Below, piece after piece: positions 16,738-25,725 of a stretch of 64,000 nt of DNA. A program made the translations under genes and the position numbers. The notes beneath the pieces were generated by a model. That model made no database searches. It saw only the letters and a program-made list of their open reading frames with translations, and was not told where the DNA came from. The stretch covers positions 1-64,000 of the forward strand of contig JAUYTU010000015.1 in assembly GCA_030694975.1 (NCBI GenBank), read 5' to 3'. Numbering within the stretch: the first letter of the stretch is position 1; each line of letters opens with the position of its first letter. Source of the stretch: Erysipelotrichaceae bacterium (GTDB lineage: Bacteria; Bacillota_I; Bacilli_A; Erysipelotrichales; Erysipelotrichaceae).

Positions 16738-19191
16738 ATGGCTAGAAAACTAGACGAATATCAAAGAAAGCGAGATTCAAGTAAGTCACCTGAACCTCAG
16801 GGCAGTGTTGCCAGTAGCGGAAAGAAACTTGTGTTTGTTGTTCAGCGCCATGAGGCGACGCGCGATCATTATGATTTCCGCCTCGAATGGGAGGGTGTTC
16901 TTTTAAGTTGGGCTGTTCCCAAAGGTCCTTCCTATAATCCACAAGACAAACGCCTGGCTGTTGAAGTTGAAGATCACCCGCTTGAATACAGGAACTTTGA
17001 GGGTGTCATTCCTAAAGGTGAATACGGTGGGGGTACTGTAATGTTATGGGATGAAGGGGTATGGGAGCCTTTTGAAGATGTCGAAAATGGATTGAAAGAA
17101 GGTTCTTTGAAGATCATATTGAAAGGAAGTCGTTTAAAGGGTAAGTGGGCGTTGGTTCGGCTTAAACAGGAAAAAGAAGGTAAGAACAATTGGTTGTTGA
17201 TTAAAGAAAAAGATAAGTATGCCTTGGATAATGACGGCATCTCTAAATTTACGACGAGTATACGTTCTCGTCGAACCATGGAAGAAATTGCAGATAATAA
17301 AGAAGTTGATGAGAATCCTGATAAAGTTAATATTCGCTTGCCATTTGAAAATACCAACGTTCAGCTAGCCAAACTTGTCGATCGAGTACCGACCGGTGAT
17401 AACTGGATTTTTGAACTTAAGTACGATGGCTACAGAATCATTGCCTACCTTCATCATAATGAAGTGCGACTGATGTCGAGAAATGGAAATGATTATACTT
17501 CCAAGTTACAAAGCATTGCGGATGCGCTTTTAGAATGGGGCGGTGGACGATCCTTGATCTTGGATGGGGAAGTAGTAGTTCATGATAAAAATGGAAAAAC
17601 GGATTTTCAAGCGCTTCAAGGCTTTCTTAAACATCCGAAAGGTCAATCACTTACGTATATCATATTCGACCTTTTGGCTCTTTCCGGAAGTGACCTTCGT
17701 GGGGTTCCACTTATAGAAAGAAAAGAAAAATTATCGTCCTTGATGGAGAATGTGCATCCGAGTTTGCATTACAGTAATCATACAGACACAGCCGGGAAAG
17801 ATACTTTTGTAGCATCTTGTAAAGCGAACATGGAAGGTATTATATGTAAAAAAGCAAACTCTATTTACAGGGGTACACGAAATGGTGATTGGCTAAAAGT
17901 AAAGTGTCAGAACCGACAGGAATTTGTGATTGGAGGATATACACTAACCGAGAAGAAAAGAAGTGGGTTAAGTGCGCTGCTTTTAGGCGTATATCAAGAT
18001 GAAGAACTGATACATGTCGGGCGTGCCGGAACAGGATTTACGCAAAAATCCATGGCTGATCTAGAAAGATTATTTAGTTCGATAAAGAGAAAAACATCTC
18101 CATTCAAAAATGCTGTGGAACAACGATCGGATGAAGTAATTACATGGCTTAATCCAAAGTCAGTTGCGGAAATTAAGTTTGCGGAGTGGACGGATGAAAA
18201 TCTGTTACGTCAGGCAAGTTATAAAGGATTGAGAGTAGATAAGTTGCCGAAGGATGTAATACGTGAGCATTTTCAAAAAGAAGCAGAAAAACCAGTAGAA
18301 GAGAAAAGTAAGCCAGCAGTTAAACGCAAGAATACCAATGTAAAGGGGATAAGAATTAGCAGCCCCGACAAAGAGATGTTCGAAGGTTCTAACATCACAA
18401 AAGAAGACCTAGCTAAATATTATAATGAAATTTCTGAGCGAATGATGATATTAGTGGGAAATCGCATCCTAAGTCTTTTGCGATGCCCTGATGGAGTTCC
18501 CGGGGAGTGTTTCTATCAAAAGCATCTGTCACAGGCGGTTAAAGGAGTTCATTCCATATCCATCGAAGAAAATGGTGGTGATAATGAGGACTATTTCTAC
18601 CTTACGGAAGCTGAAGGTCTTATTCGATTGGTCCAAATGGGAACCATAGAACTTCACACGTGGGGCAGTAAAGTGGAGAAACTCGAAATGCCGGATATGA
18701 TGGTCTTTGATCTGGATCCCGAAGAAGGTATGGAACTGCAACGTGTGCGTGAAGGCGTTTTGCATATGAAAGAAATACTGGATGAGATCTCTTTAGTATC
18801 ATTTTTAAAGACCAGCGGCGGTAAAGGGTATCATGTGGTCGTTCCTCTTGAACCATCCGCGGATTGGAGTGCAGTTAAAGCCTTTGCGAAAATGACTGCG
18901 ACTGCGATGGAAGAACGGTGGCCGGACCGATATACGAGCAATATGAGAAAAGACAGTCGTAAAGGCAGAATATATATTGATTGGGTACGAAATGGCAGAA
19001 GTGCAACCAGTGTTGCGCCTTATTCAGTCAGAGCTAGAAAAGGGGCTCCGGTTTCCATGCCGATATTTTGGGAAGAACTGGATACAGTTACCCCAAATGA
19101 AATCGATATGATAACTGCGATTGCAAGACTAAAAGGTGAAGATCCTTGGAAAGATTTTTTCAAGGTGAGACAGAAAATTAGAGATCTTTGA
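16738..19191 (+). CDS. ligD: LigD: multidomain ATP-dependent DNA ligase (PE-LIG-POL)
   Basis: 817 residues. Residues 1-170 are the 3'-phosphoesterase domain (FVVQRHEATRDHYDFRLEW and GVIPKGEYGGGTV). The ligase domain follows with ELKYDGYRII, whose Lys228 is the adenylation nucleophile, and DGEVVVHD, EGIICKK and WLKVK motifs; an OB-fold runs to about residue 520. Residues 535-815 are the primase/polymerase domain with MVFDLDPEEG metal Asps and SGGKGYHVVVPL. The order PE-LIG-POL is that known from Pseudomonas LigD; the Bacillus form lacks PE. All catalytic motifs are intact. With Ku it repairs double-strand breaks. Confidence 0.95.
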   Translation: MARKLDEYQRKRDSSKSPEPQGSVASSGKKLVFVVQRHEATRDHYDFRLEWEGVLLSWAVPKGPSYNPQDKRLAVEVEDHPLEYRNFEGVIPKGEYGGGTVMLWDEGVWEPFEDVENGLKEGSLKIILKGSRLKGKWALVRLKQEKEGKNNWLLIKEKDKYALDNDGISKFTTSIRSRRTMEEIADNKEVDENPDKVNIRLPFENTNVQLAKLVDRVPTGDNWIFELKYDGYRIIAYLHHNEVRLMSRNGNDYTSKLQSIADALLEWGGGRSLILDGEVVVHDKNGKTDFQALQGFLKHPKGQSLTYIIFDLLALSGSDLRGVPLIERKEKLSSLMENVHPSLHYSNHTDTAGKDTFVASCKANMEGIICKKANSIYRGTRNGDWLKVKCQNRQEFVIGGYTLTEKKRSGLSALLLGVYQDEELIHVGRAGTGFTQKSMADLERLFSSIKRKTSPFKNAVEQRSDEVITWLNPKSVAEIKFAEWTDENLLRQASYKGLRVDKLPKDVIREHFQKEAEKPVEEKSKPAVKRKNTNVKGIRISSPDKEMFEGSNITKEDLAKYYNEISERMMILVGNRILSLLRCPDGVPGECFYQKHLSQAVKGVHSISIEENGGDNEDYFYLTEAEGLIRLVQMGTIELHTWGSKVEKLEMPDMMVFDLDPEEGMELQRVREGVLHMKEILDEISLVSFLKTSGGKGYHVVVPLEPSADWSAVKAFAKMTATAMEERWPDRYTSNMRKDSRKGRIYIDWVRNGRSATSVAPYSVRARKGAPVSMPIFWEELDTVTPNEIDMITAIARLKGEDPWKDFFKVRQKIRDL

Positions 19192-19214
19192 TTATTAAAT
19201 ATTGATGATGGAAG

Positions 19215-19304
19215 TTGAAAGTTTATGCTAATCCCACAGCTAAAATCCGGCGGTTAGTTGATAATGGCACACTTGTTCCGATAGTTCGTGGTTTTTCTAT
19301 ATAA
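19215..19304 (+). pseudogene. Short fragment resembling an AbiEi/DUF6088 N-terminus
   Basis: TTG 19215 behind ATGGAAG opens a 29-codon frame reading KVYANPTAKIRRLVDNG, then TLVPIVRGFSI and TAA. The NPxAKIRRLVxxGxLxPIVRG pattern resembles the winged-helix N-terminus of AbiEi-like antitoxins (a helix, then a basic wing). Nothing downstream continues the family, so this would be a leftover of a deleted gene. Evidence is pattern memory only. Confidence 0.3.
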
Positions 19305-19338
19305 AGGATGTTGAATAATCAATGTAATCATAAGTAAT

Positions 19339-19373
19339 AAGAAACTTTAACCTCTCTGGTAAAGTTTCTTTTT
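19339..19373 (+). terminator. Rho-independent terminator
   Basis: AAGAAACTTTA pairs with TAAAGTTTCTT around an 10-nt loop and is followed by TTT. It separates the ku-ligD unit and the remnant at 19215 from the TetR promoter. Confidence 0.75.
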
Positions 19374-19416
19374 ATGTGAAAAAGTCAAAATTCTTCATAA
19401 ATATATTCATAGATTG

Positions 19417-19445
19417 TTGACATATTACTATCAGTATCATAAAAT
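19417..19445 (+). promoter_or_regulatory. TetR-gene promoter with internal dyad
   Basis: TTGACA (19417-19422), 17-bp spacer, TAAAAT (19440-19445). The spacer holds TACT-ATC-AGTA at about 19426-19436, a short inverted repeat that is a natural place for the encoded TetR protein to bind and shut off its own operon. Confidence 0.6.
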
Positions 19446-19479
19446 AGACTCGTAGTAAAATAAAAAGGACGGTGAGTAT

Positions 19480-20130
19480 ATGAGCAAGACAGATCGTAAG
19501 CAAAAAGATATTGAAAATCGGCGTAATGAGATACTGGACGCGGTGGAACGTATATATGAAATTGGTAACTTTGAATCTGTCACAATGGATGATATTGCTA
19601 AGGAAGCCGAATTCACCAAGCAAACACTTTATGCTTATTTTAAGGGCAAAGAAGAAATAATGGCATCGATCTATATTCGTGCAGCTAATAATATTAATCA
19701 AATGATAAAAGCAGCACTTGATGAAAAACAATCGATGACCGGATATGAAATGCTTGATTTGATGCGAATCGTATTTACAGATATAGCGGAAAGGAGACCT
19801 CTTTATACCAAGATGATGTCAATATTTCAACTAAAGGATTTAAGCGAATTTAAGAATCTAGGAATTTATGATGAAATTGTAGCCAAGAATACCAACCTGA
19901 CAAACTATATGTCAGCATGCATGACTAAAGGAATTCATGATGGAAGTATAAAGAAAGATACGGATGTAAAAAGTGGAGTTCTGTTTTTAAAAGCTTTAAT
20001 ACTCGGAACTGTATCCATGGTTACATACAACGAACAGAATTTTCTGCAAGAATTCAATCTGACACCGATGGAATCGTTGAGAGGTATATTTGAGTTCAGT
20101 ATGAAAGCATTTAAAAATGACACAGAATGA
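19480..20130 (+). CDS. TetR/AcrR family transcriptional regulator
   Basis: 216 residues. The N-terminal HTH is classic: RRNEILDAVERIYEIGNFESVTMDDIAKEA, then EFTKQTLYAYFKGKEEI (residues 14-60). The C-terminal ligand domain is all-helical with no recognisable ligand motif. It is 77 nt upstream of an FtsX-like ABC permease and its ATPase, so it most likely represses that exporter operon in response to a transported or stress-related ligand. Confidence 0.9.
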   Translation: MSKTDRKQKDIENRRNEILDAVERIYEIGNFESVTMDDIAKEAEFTKQTLYAYFKGKEEIMASIYIRAANNINQMIKAALDEKQSMTGYEMLDLMRIVFTDIAERRPLYTKMMSIFQLKDLSEFKNLGIYDEIVAKNTNLTNYMSACMTKGIHDGSIKKDTDVKSGVLFLKALILGTVSMVTYNEQNFLQEFNLTPMESLRGIFEFSMKAFKNDTE

Positions 20131-20207
20131 TAGAAGAGAATTACTATAGATTATTAGATATGTAGCAAAATAGGTCTTGCATAAAGCTTGATTCAAGGAG
20201 AAAAACG

Positions 20208-22562
20208 ATGTTTTGGAAAATTGTTAAGAATGATTTTAGCAGAAAGAAAGTTATCACCACAGCGGTATTTGTGTTTGTGACCATGGCAGTCATCTTAAGT
20301 GCCAGTGCAATTAACATTATTGCGAATCTAACTCAGTCCATATCGGAGCTTAAAGATCGGGCAGTACCCGCCGACATTGCACAAATGCATGCCGGAAAGT
20401 ATGATCAAACAGAAATCGATAATTTTACAAACCAACATCAAGAGCATATAGCGATGCAAGAGACGATGATTCTTTTGAATATTGAAGGAATCGATATCCA
20501 TTTTGGCCAGAATGAAACCATGGCCGGAACCGTACAGGATATCTCATTTGTAGTACAGAATAAGAAATTTGACTTTCTGTTGGATCTCAACAATGAAAAA
20601 TTGGATGTAAAAGAAGGGGAAATAGCGGTTCCCATTTATTTCATGGTTAAACATGATCTTAACATAGGCGATAGACTCACCGTGGATTTAGAAGGTAATC
20701 AAGCGGAATACGTTATTTCAGATTATGTGAGAGATTATGAGATGAATGCTTCCATCGCATCTTCAAAACGGTTCGTCGTCAATCAATCTGACTTTGATAA
20801 AATACTTGAAAGCAAATCAGGGGAACTGGAATACATAATAGAATTCAAATTAAAAGAGAATGGCAATGCTCAGGCCGTACTGTCAGCATATATCGAAGCG
20901 GGACTTCCTTCCAATGGTCCCTCGGTAGGCGCCATGGCTTTTATGTTGTTTAACGCAATGTCAGATGTAGCTATTGCGATGATCATTATCCTTATAAGCA
21001 TTTTATTGATTATCATATCCGCATACTGCATAAAGCTGACATTCTTAGCAACGATGGACGAAGATTTAAGGGAAATTGGTGTCATGAAAGCGATGGGAAT
21101 ATCTCGAAACGACATCAAGAAGGTATATCTTACTAAGTATAGAGCCATGTCAATCATAGCTGGCGTAATGGGTTACATAATTTCATTCCCAGTAGCAAAC
21201 CTTTTTAGTGGAAATATGAAACTCTACTTATCCTCAAATTTAACTGGGAGATTACAATATGGTCTAACCCTTATCGCACCGCTTGTTGTGTATCTGATGA
21301 TTGTAATGTACTGCAAGAAAGTTTTGGGAAGTATCGATAAAATCTCTGCAGTCGAAGCCTTACGTGCCGATATTATGGAAAAGGGGAAGAACCACAAGTA
21401 CAATTTCCCATTGCTAAAGAACAGGTTTTTGAGTACGAACACTTATATGGGCTTCAGAGATGTTTGGAAACGTTTCAAACTGTATCGATTACTGTTACTT
21501 ATATTCACTGTAATTATGTTCATCGTAATTCTTCCGCTAAATGTATTTAACACGATGAACTCACCTGACTTTTCCACTTACATGGGAATTGGCAAATCTG
21601 ATATGCGAATCGATCTTAGAAAATCTGAAACCATTTCTGAAGATTTCTTGAAGTTGCAAGAAGATTTGCGAAACGATTCAGAGATTGAAAAGTCAGCGGC
21701 CTATATTACATGTTATTACCAAGCTAAAAATCCGGAAGGATCGTGGGACTATATTTCAATTGAGACCGGTGACTTTTCAATATTCCAACTAAACTATTTG
21801 GAGGGTAGGGCACCTGTTGGTGAAGGTGAGATCTCACTTTCATTTGCGAATGCATCACCAGACGGTTTGGATAAGAAGTTAGGTGATGAAGTCATTGTTA
21901 AGGTTGATGGAGTTGAGAAGACTCTGAAAGTAACCGGTATTTATCAGGATATTACCAATGGGGGTAAAACTGCTAAGGCACATACCAGTCTGGGATTAAA
22001 TGAAGATGCTATTCTTTGGTACATTGTTTACATTGATGTGGCGCCAGGTGTCGATATCAAGAGTCGAATGGATTTCTATCAGAGTGCCTATGCTTCTGCC
22101 CAAGTAAATGACATCCAAGAATACACAAGGCAGACTTTAGGGAATCTTATTGATCAGATGGGACTCGTTGTCATAGCAGGTATGGCCATTGCATTGATTA
22201 TTGCAACGCTGATAACTGCATTGTTTCTAAAAATGTTATTGTCAAAAGATATGTCACAAATCGCAATTATGCGAAGTATGGGTTTAACTTCCAAAAACAT
22301 AAAACAACAATACATGGCAGGAATGCTGATGATCTTAACATTGGGAATCATTCTAGGCGTATTGGCATCGAGGTATCTAGGAGAACTCCTGGTGAGCCTA
22401 GTTATGTCGACCATGGGAGCGGCAAGAATCCAGTTTGTTGATATTGCTTGGCAGACCTGGCTGCTATGTCCGTTAGCTCTATTTACAGTCGTTGGATTTA
22501 CGGTATCGGTGTGTTGTAACATGTCAGTTAAAGAAGATATATCGGTAGTTTTAAGAGGGTAG
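20208..22562 (+). CDS. FtsX/MacB-type ABC transporter permease
   Basis: 784 residues; start after CAAGGAGAAAAACG. One TM helix at about 15-37, a large extracytoplasmic domain (40-250), three TM helices (about 255-375), another about 425-445, a second extracytoplasmic domain (450-650) and three C-terminal TM helices (about 655-780). Both FtsX modules carry the motif EIGVMKAMGIS or QIAIMRSMGLT just after their first core helix. This is the duplicated 10-TM permease form that pairs with a LolD/MacB-type ATPase to export lipids, peptides or antibiotics. The ATPase follows. Confidence 0.9.
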   Translation: MFWKIVKNDFSRKKVITTAVFVFVTMAVILSASAINIIANLTQSISELKDRAVPADIAQMHAGKYDQTEIDNFTNQHQEHIAMQETMILLNIEGIDIHFGQNETMAGTVQDISFVVQNKKFDFLLDLNNEKLDVKEGEIAVPIYFMVKHDLNIGDRLTVDLEGNQAEYVISDYVRDYEMNASIASSKRFVVNQSDFDKILESKSGELEYIIEFKLKENGNAQAVLSAYIEAGLPSNGPSVGAMAFMLFNAMSDVAIAMIIILISILLIIISAYCIKLTFLATMDEDLREIGVMKAMGISRNDIKKVYLTKYRAMSIIAGVMGYIISFPVANLFSGNMKLYLSSNLTGRLQYGLTLIAPLVVYLMIVMYCKKVLGSIDKISAVEALRADIMEKGKNHKYNFPLLKNRFLSTNTYMGFRDVWKRFKLYRLLLLIFTVIMFIVILPLNVFNTMNSPDFSTYMGIGKSDMRIDLRKSETISEDFLKLQEDLRNDSEIEKSAAYITCYYQAKNPEGSWDYISIETGDFSIFQLNYLEGRAPVGEGEISLSFANASPDGLDKKLGDEVIVKVDGVEKTLKVTGIYQDITNGGKTAKAHTSLGLNEDAILWYIVYIDVAPGVDIKSRMDFYQSAYASAQVNDIQEYTRQTLGNLIDQMGLVVIAGMAIALIIATLITALFLKMLLSKDMSQIAIMRSMGLTSKNIKQQYMAGMLMILTLGIILGVLASRYLGELLVSLVMSTMGAARIQFVDIAWQTWLLCPLALFTVVGFTVSVCCNMSVKEDISVVLRG

Positions 22563-22616
22563 ATTATTGAATTTGAAGCATGTGAAACTAAATTGTTTGA
22601 AATCGGAGGAAGATGA

Positions 22617-23384
22617 ATGAACAATATTTTAGAGGCAAGAGGCCTAAGTAAAAAAGTAGTTTTGGGAAAAGACAATGAACTTCATATTTTAAAAAATATA
22701 GATCTTGATGTAGTTTCAGGGGAGTTCGTATCCGTTATGGGACCCTCTGGAAGCGGGAAGTCAACATTGCTTTATAATATAAGCGGAATGGACAGACTTA
22801 CTTCTGGAAGTGTGAAACTTAATAATGTTGAAATCGGCGGATTAAAAGAAGAAAAATTAGCAGATATCCGACTGAACAATATGGGATTCATCTTTCAGGA
22901 TATTAATCTTCTGAAGAATCTGTCATTGCTTGACAATGTAATGTTCCCGGCACTTCTGGCTAAGAATGCGGATAAGTCAGGGATTAGTCAAAAAGCAATG
23001 AAACTAATGGAAATCACTGGGATTGAGAAACTGGCAGATAACCATATAACGCAGGCTTCTGGGGGACAATTGCAAAGAGCGGGCATTTGCAGAGCATTGA
23101 TCAATGATCCGGATATCATATTTGGCGATGAACCTACAGGGGCATTAGATTCCAAATCTGCATCCGAAATTTTGTCAATTCTTGCGGACATTAATAAAAA
23201 AGGTACAACCGTAATGTTAGTCACTCACGATGTTAAAGTTGCTGCGAAGAGCGAAAGAATCTTGTATATGTTAGACGGAAATATTGTGGCTCAGAAGAAG
23301 ATGTGTAAATATGATGAGCAACAACATGATATTAAAGAACGAGAAGAAAGTGTTATGAAATGGTTAGTCGAAAATGGAATCTAA
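22617..23384 (+). CDS. ABC transporter ATP-binding protein (MacB/LolD type)
   Basis: 255 residues; ATG 22617 lies 6 nt after GGAGGA. Walker A GPSGSGKS at about 42-49, Q-loop FQDINLL, signature ASGGQLQRAGICRAL, Walker B IIFGDEPTGALD and H-loop THD are all intact. The C-terminal tail KEREESVMKWLVENGI is the usual ending of this Firmicute subfamily, which supports the stop at 23384. It powers the preceding permease. The next gene starts inside its last four codons. Confidence 0.92.
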   Translation: MNNILEARGLSKKVVLGKDNELHILKNIDLDVVSGEFVSVMGPSGSGKSTLLYNISGMDRLTSGSVKLNNVEIGGLKEEKLADIRLNNMGFIFQDINLLKNLSLLDNVMFPALLAKNADKSGISQKAMKLMEITGIEKLADNHITQASGGQLQRAGICRALINDPDIIFGDEPTGALDSKSASEILSILADINKKGTTVMLVTHDVKVAAKSERILYMLDGNIVAQKKMCKYDEQQHDIKEREESVMKWLVENGI

Positions 23385-23856
23385 TCTATTTATAAAAGAG
23401 TTCGATGGGTTTGATATTCCATGCCAATACATGTTTGATTTAAGGAAAACGAAAGTAAAAGATTGTGTCGGCTGTTGGTCCTGTTGGATTAAAACTCCTG
23501 GAAGGTGTATAAACACGGATTTAGATGAGTTTTATAAGGCATATTTAAAGGCAGATAAAGTTATCATACTTTCAAAAGTGAATCAACGATTTGTCAGTGG
23601 TAATCTCAAAACTCTCTTTGATCGCATGATTCCACTGTTTATGCCAGATATAACCTTTAAGCACGGAGAAGCCATGCACTTGCCACGCTACAGAAAGTAT
23701 CCGGATGTTGAGATTTACTACCAAGGCGATTTTGATTCTTTGGATAGCAAAGAAATATACGAAAATTATCTTCATAGGACTTTCGCTCAGTTTTACAGTA
23801 AATGCGAAGTGGTGAAACCGATAAATCAAAGTTCCATGCAGGAAATATCGGGATGA
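23374..23856 (+). CDS. Iron-sulfur flavoprotein-like protein, N-terminal half (split form)
   Basis: 160 residues. DCVGCWSCWIKTPGRC at 30-45 is a Cx2Cx2Cx7C motif like that binding a 4Fe-4S cluster in archaeal Isf flavoproteins; VIILSKVNQRFVSGNLKTLFDR follows as the flavodoxin-like core. The FMN phosphate loop expected at the N-terminus is absent. It matches residues 10 to about 170 of the fused protein at 26745-27962. Its ATG lies inside the ABC ATPase gene (11-nt overlap), has no ribosome site, and starts in the first helix, so the first strand is missing. It ends by ATGA overlap with the next gene. Confidence 0.65.
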   Translation: MESNLFIKEFDGFDIPCQYMFDLRKTKVKDCVGCWSCWIKTPGRCINTDLDEFYKAYLKADKVIILSKVNQRFVSGNLKTLFDRMIPLFMPDITFKHGEAMHLPRYRKYPDVEIYYQGDFDSLDSKEIYENYLHRTFAQFYSKCEVVKPINQSSMQEISG

Positions 23857-24497
23857 AAACGTTAATTATCAACGGTTCTCCAAAAGGGAGAAACGGGAAT
23901 ACTGAAGTAATTATTGAGAAATTTATTGGTAGTGCAAAAAATTTGTACCAAGTATGTTATGTGGCCAATGAAGACCCTTTGAAACTCGCTGAGTATATGA
24001 AGCGGTTTGATGCCGTCATTATAGTAATGCCGTTATACATTCATGCGATGCCGGGCATAATGATGAAATTAATCGAATGCATGGAACGAACAATCGATGA
24101 TGGAAAATCGATGGGTTTTATCGTGCAATCAGGATTTAGAGAATCTGAACATTCGAAATATTTGAAAAGATATCTGACTGCACTCGCACATAAGCTGAAT
24201 TATACATACATTGGAACGGTTGTCAGGGGTGGATCGGCCGGAATTTGCATGATGCCTGAGAAGATGAACAAAAAATTGTTCAAACAATTGCAAAATCTTG
24301 GAGAACACTTTAGATTAACCAGAACTTTTCATGGAGATATTGTCGAAGAACTAGCGAAGCCGATTCGACTCTCAAAAGGTATGAGTATGTTGTTGTATTT
24401 TTTATTTAAACTGGGCATTAGTGATAGTATATTTTGGAATGGGATGCTGAAGAAGAACAATGCGCTTGACAGAAAGTTTGATAGACCTTTTGCATAA
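23853..24497 (+). CDS. Flavodoxin-like NAD(P)H/FMN protein, C-terminal half (split form)
   Basis: 214 residues from ATG 23853, which overlaps the previous stop. MKTLIINGSPKGRNGNTEVI is an FMN phosphate-binding loop of the NADPH-dependent FMN reductase type; VIIVMPLYIHAMPGIMMKL and GFIVQSGFRESEHS follow. No cysteine cluster. It matches residues 187-395 of the fused protein at 26745, including the shared tail NNAxxRKFDRP. With the preceding gene it makes up the same two-domain protein as separate chains. Possible role: electron transfer or detoxification linked to the ABC exporter; this is inference. Confidence 0.75.
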   Translation: MKTLIINGSPKGRNGNTEVIIEKFIGSAKNLYQVCYVANEDPLKLAEYMKRFDAVIIVMPLYIHAMPGIMMKLIECMERTIDDGKSMGFIVQSGFRESEHSKYLKRYLTALAHKLNYTYIGTVVRGGSAGICMMPEKMNKKLFKQLQNLGEHFRLTRTFHGDIVEELAKPIRLSKGMSMLLYFLFKLGISDSIFWNGMLKKNNALDRKFDRPFA

Positions 24498-24517
24498 CTA
24501 GCGTCGGGGAGATAACG

Positions 24518-24645
24518 ATGAATGAAGTAGTAAAAATAGTGAATCTGACTAAACCAAAGCACTGAGATGTTTCCATCACTCATAAATCAGGAAGAATTTA
24601 TGGTTTCGTTGGTCAAAATGGTGCAGATAAAACGACTTTATAACG
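24518..24645 (+). pseudogene. ABC transporter ATP-binding gene fragment with stop codons
   Basis: ATG 24518 behind GGGGAGATAACG opens MNEVVKIVNLTKPKH and then a TGA; the same frame continues DVSITHKSGRIYGFVGQNGADKTTL before TAA. This is the start of a typical ABC ATPase (VNLTK..., GxIYGFVGxNGAGKTTL), but the Walker A Gly is Asp and two stops interrupt it. The rest of the ATPase is missing. Confidence 0.75.
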
Positions 24646-24660
24646 TATCATCCCGATCAG

Positions 24661-24750
24661 ATATTTAAGGCAGTGATAATTGGTTCATTGATTTCATTTA
24701 TGTTCTTTTTTATAACTTATGCCCTATTCTACAGGACAGAACTAAAGTGA
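24661..24750 (+). pseudogene. 3' scrap of an ABC permease
   Basis: In a different frame from the ATPase scrap, 24661-24750 reads IFKAVIIGSLISFMFFFI, then TYALFYRTELK and TGA. This looks like the final TM helix and basic tail of an ABC-2 type permease. Together with 24518-24645 it implies an internal deletion of about 1.5-2 kb that removed most of an ATPase-permease pair. Confidence 0.5.
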
Positions 24751-24916
24751 TTATGTGCAATTAAGAATATTTTAATAATTGTGAAATAGCATTGACTCGA
24801 TAAAATACAGTCCATTAATCGCATGTCCGTTGGAATCCGGGTAGAGAATATCGATGGTAGAGTGTGTGAAACCTTAATGAACAATTGGGAGGAATGTCAT
24901 AAGTAATTCTTTAATA

Positions 24917-24925
24917 TGTTATAAT
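24917..24925 (+). promoter_or_regulatory. Extended -10 promoter before the DUF1232 gene
   Basis: TGT-TATAAT, an extended -10, lies 37 nt before ATG 24962. No good -35 is present. The stretch 24751-24916 shows nothing else. Confidence 0.45.
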
Positions 24926-24961
24926 TCACATGCAGTCTAACAATGCACGAAGGAGTATACC

Positions 24962-25375
24962 ATGGACGTTATCAAAGAAAAAAAAGACCCAAAGTATACA
25001 AAATCTTATTCTGGGACGAGACTATTTGAAAAGATTCTTAAATTCTCGAAGGTGGTTGGAATCAGAATTGTATATACTGCTTTGATTTTATTTTACACCT
25101 TACAAAAGGCAACAACGCCTAAATGGGCAAAGTCGATGATCATCGGAGCTTTGGCATATTTCATTCTACCCATCGATTTTATTCCGGACTTTATTCCATT
25201 TATTGGATATACGGATGATTTCTCTGCTTTGGCTGGTGTACTTGTTGCGGTTTCGATGTATGCTGATGAGGAAGTAAAGCAAAAATCAAAGGAAAAATTG
25301 AATGTTTGGTTTTCAACGATTGATGATGCAGAGCTAAAAAAAATCGATGCTAAAATCGATAAAAGCGTCAATTAA
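24962..25375 (+). CDS. YkvA/DUF1232 family membrane protein
   Basis: 137 residues; start after GAAGGAGTATACC. ALAYFILPIDFIPDFIPFIGYTDD at about 62-85 is the DUF1232 signature (LxPxDxIPDxIPxxGxxDD). A hydrophobic segment sits at about 35-50 and another at 82-97; the C-terminus is a charged helix. Members are small membrane-associated proteins of unknown role. Monocistronic, with its own promoter and terminator. Confidence 0.85.
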   Translation: MDVIKEKKDPKYTKSYSGTRLFEKILKFSKVVGIRIVYTALILFYTLQKATTPKWAKSMIIGALAYFILPIDFIPDFIPFIGYTDDFSALAGVLVAVSMYADEEVKQKSKEKLNVWFSTIDDAELKKIDAKIDKSVN

Positions 25376-25725
25376 ATCATTGTGTTGTAAGAAGGGATTT
25401 ACTGATTCAGTGGATCCTTTTTTTGTCCTTTCATTAAATAATATATCAACTTGTGAAGAAATCAAAATTCTTAAACAAAAAATATAACTTCATGTGAAAT
25501 AGATTATAATGTGTAGGTATCGTAGAGCGTATCTTAAAATTGCTAAGAAGCAGGTTATCTGACAATCATTAGTTACCTGAATTTTGAACATTTTAATTGC
25601 TAGAATATTTGTAAAACTACCAAAATATCGAATATAAGTGAGAACTCTTTAATCACTGTGCTTTGAGTTCCAATGCTTGGATATGCATGTTGGTATGTGG
25701 TTTTAACTAACCGAGAGGAGCATTT
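25376..25725. other. 350-bp intergenic region
   Basis: Holds the terminator at 25392-25424, a TATAAT at 25505-25510, and an imperfect hairpin at 25551-25579 (CAGGTTATCT against ATTAGTTACCTG) without a T-run. No gene recognised. The hairpin lies in what would be the 5' leader of the next gene if TATAAT is a real -10. Confidence 0.4.
25392..25424 (+). terminator. Rho-independent terminator
   Basis: AAGGGATTTACTG pairs over 13 bp (with G-T pairs) with CAGTGGATCCTTT around a 3-nt loop; a run of seven T follows. Confidence 0.85.

Noticed and set aside
23354-23384. MKWLVENGI at the end of the ABC ATPase as the lost N-terminus of the next flavoprotein, out of frame
   Set aside because: KWLxExG is the normal C-terminus of this ATPase subfamily, so it belongs to the ATPase.
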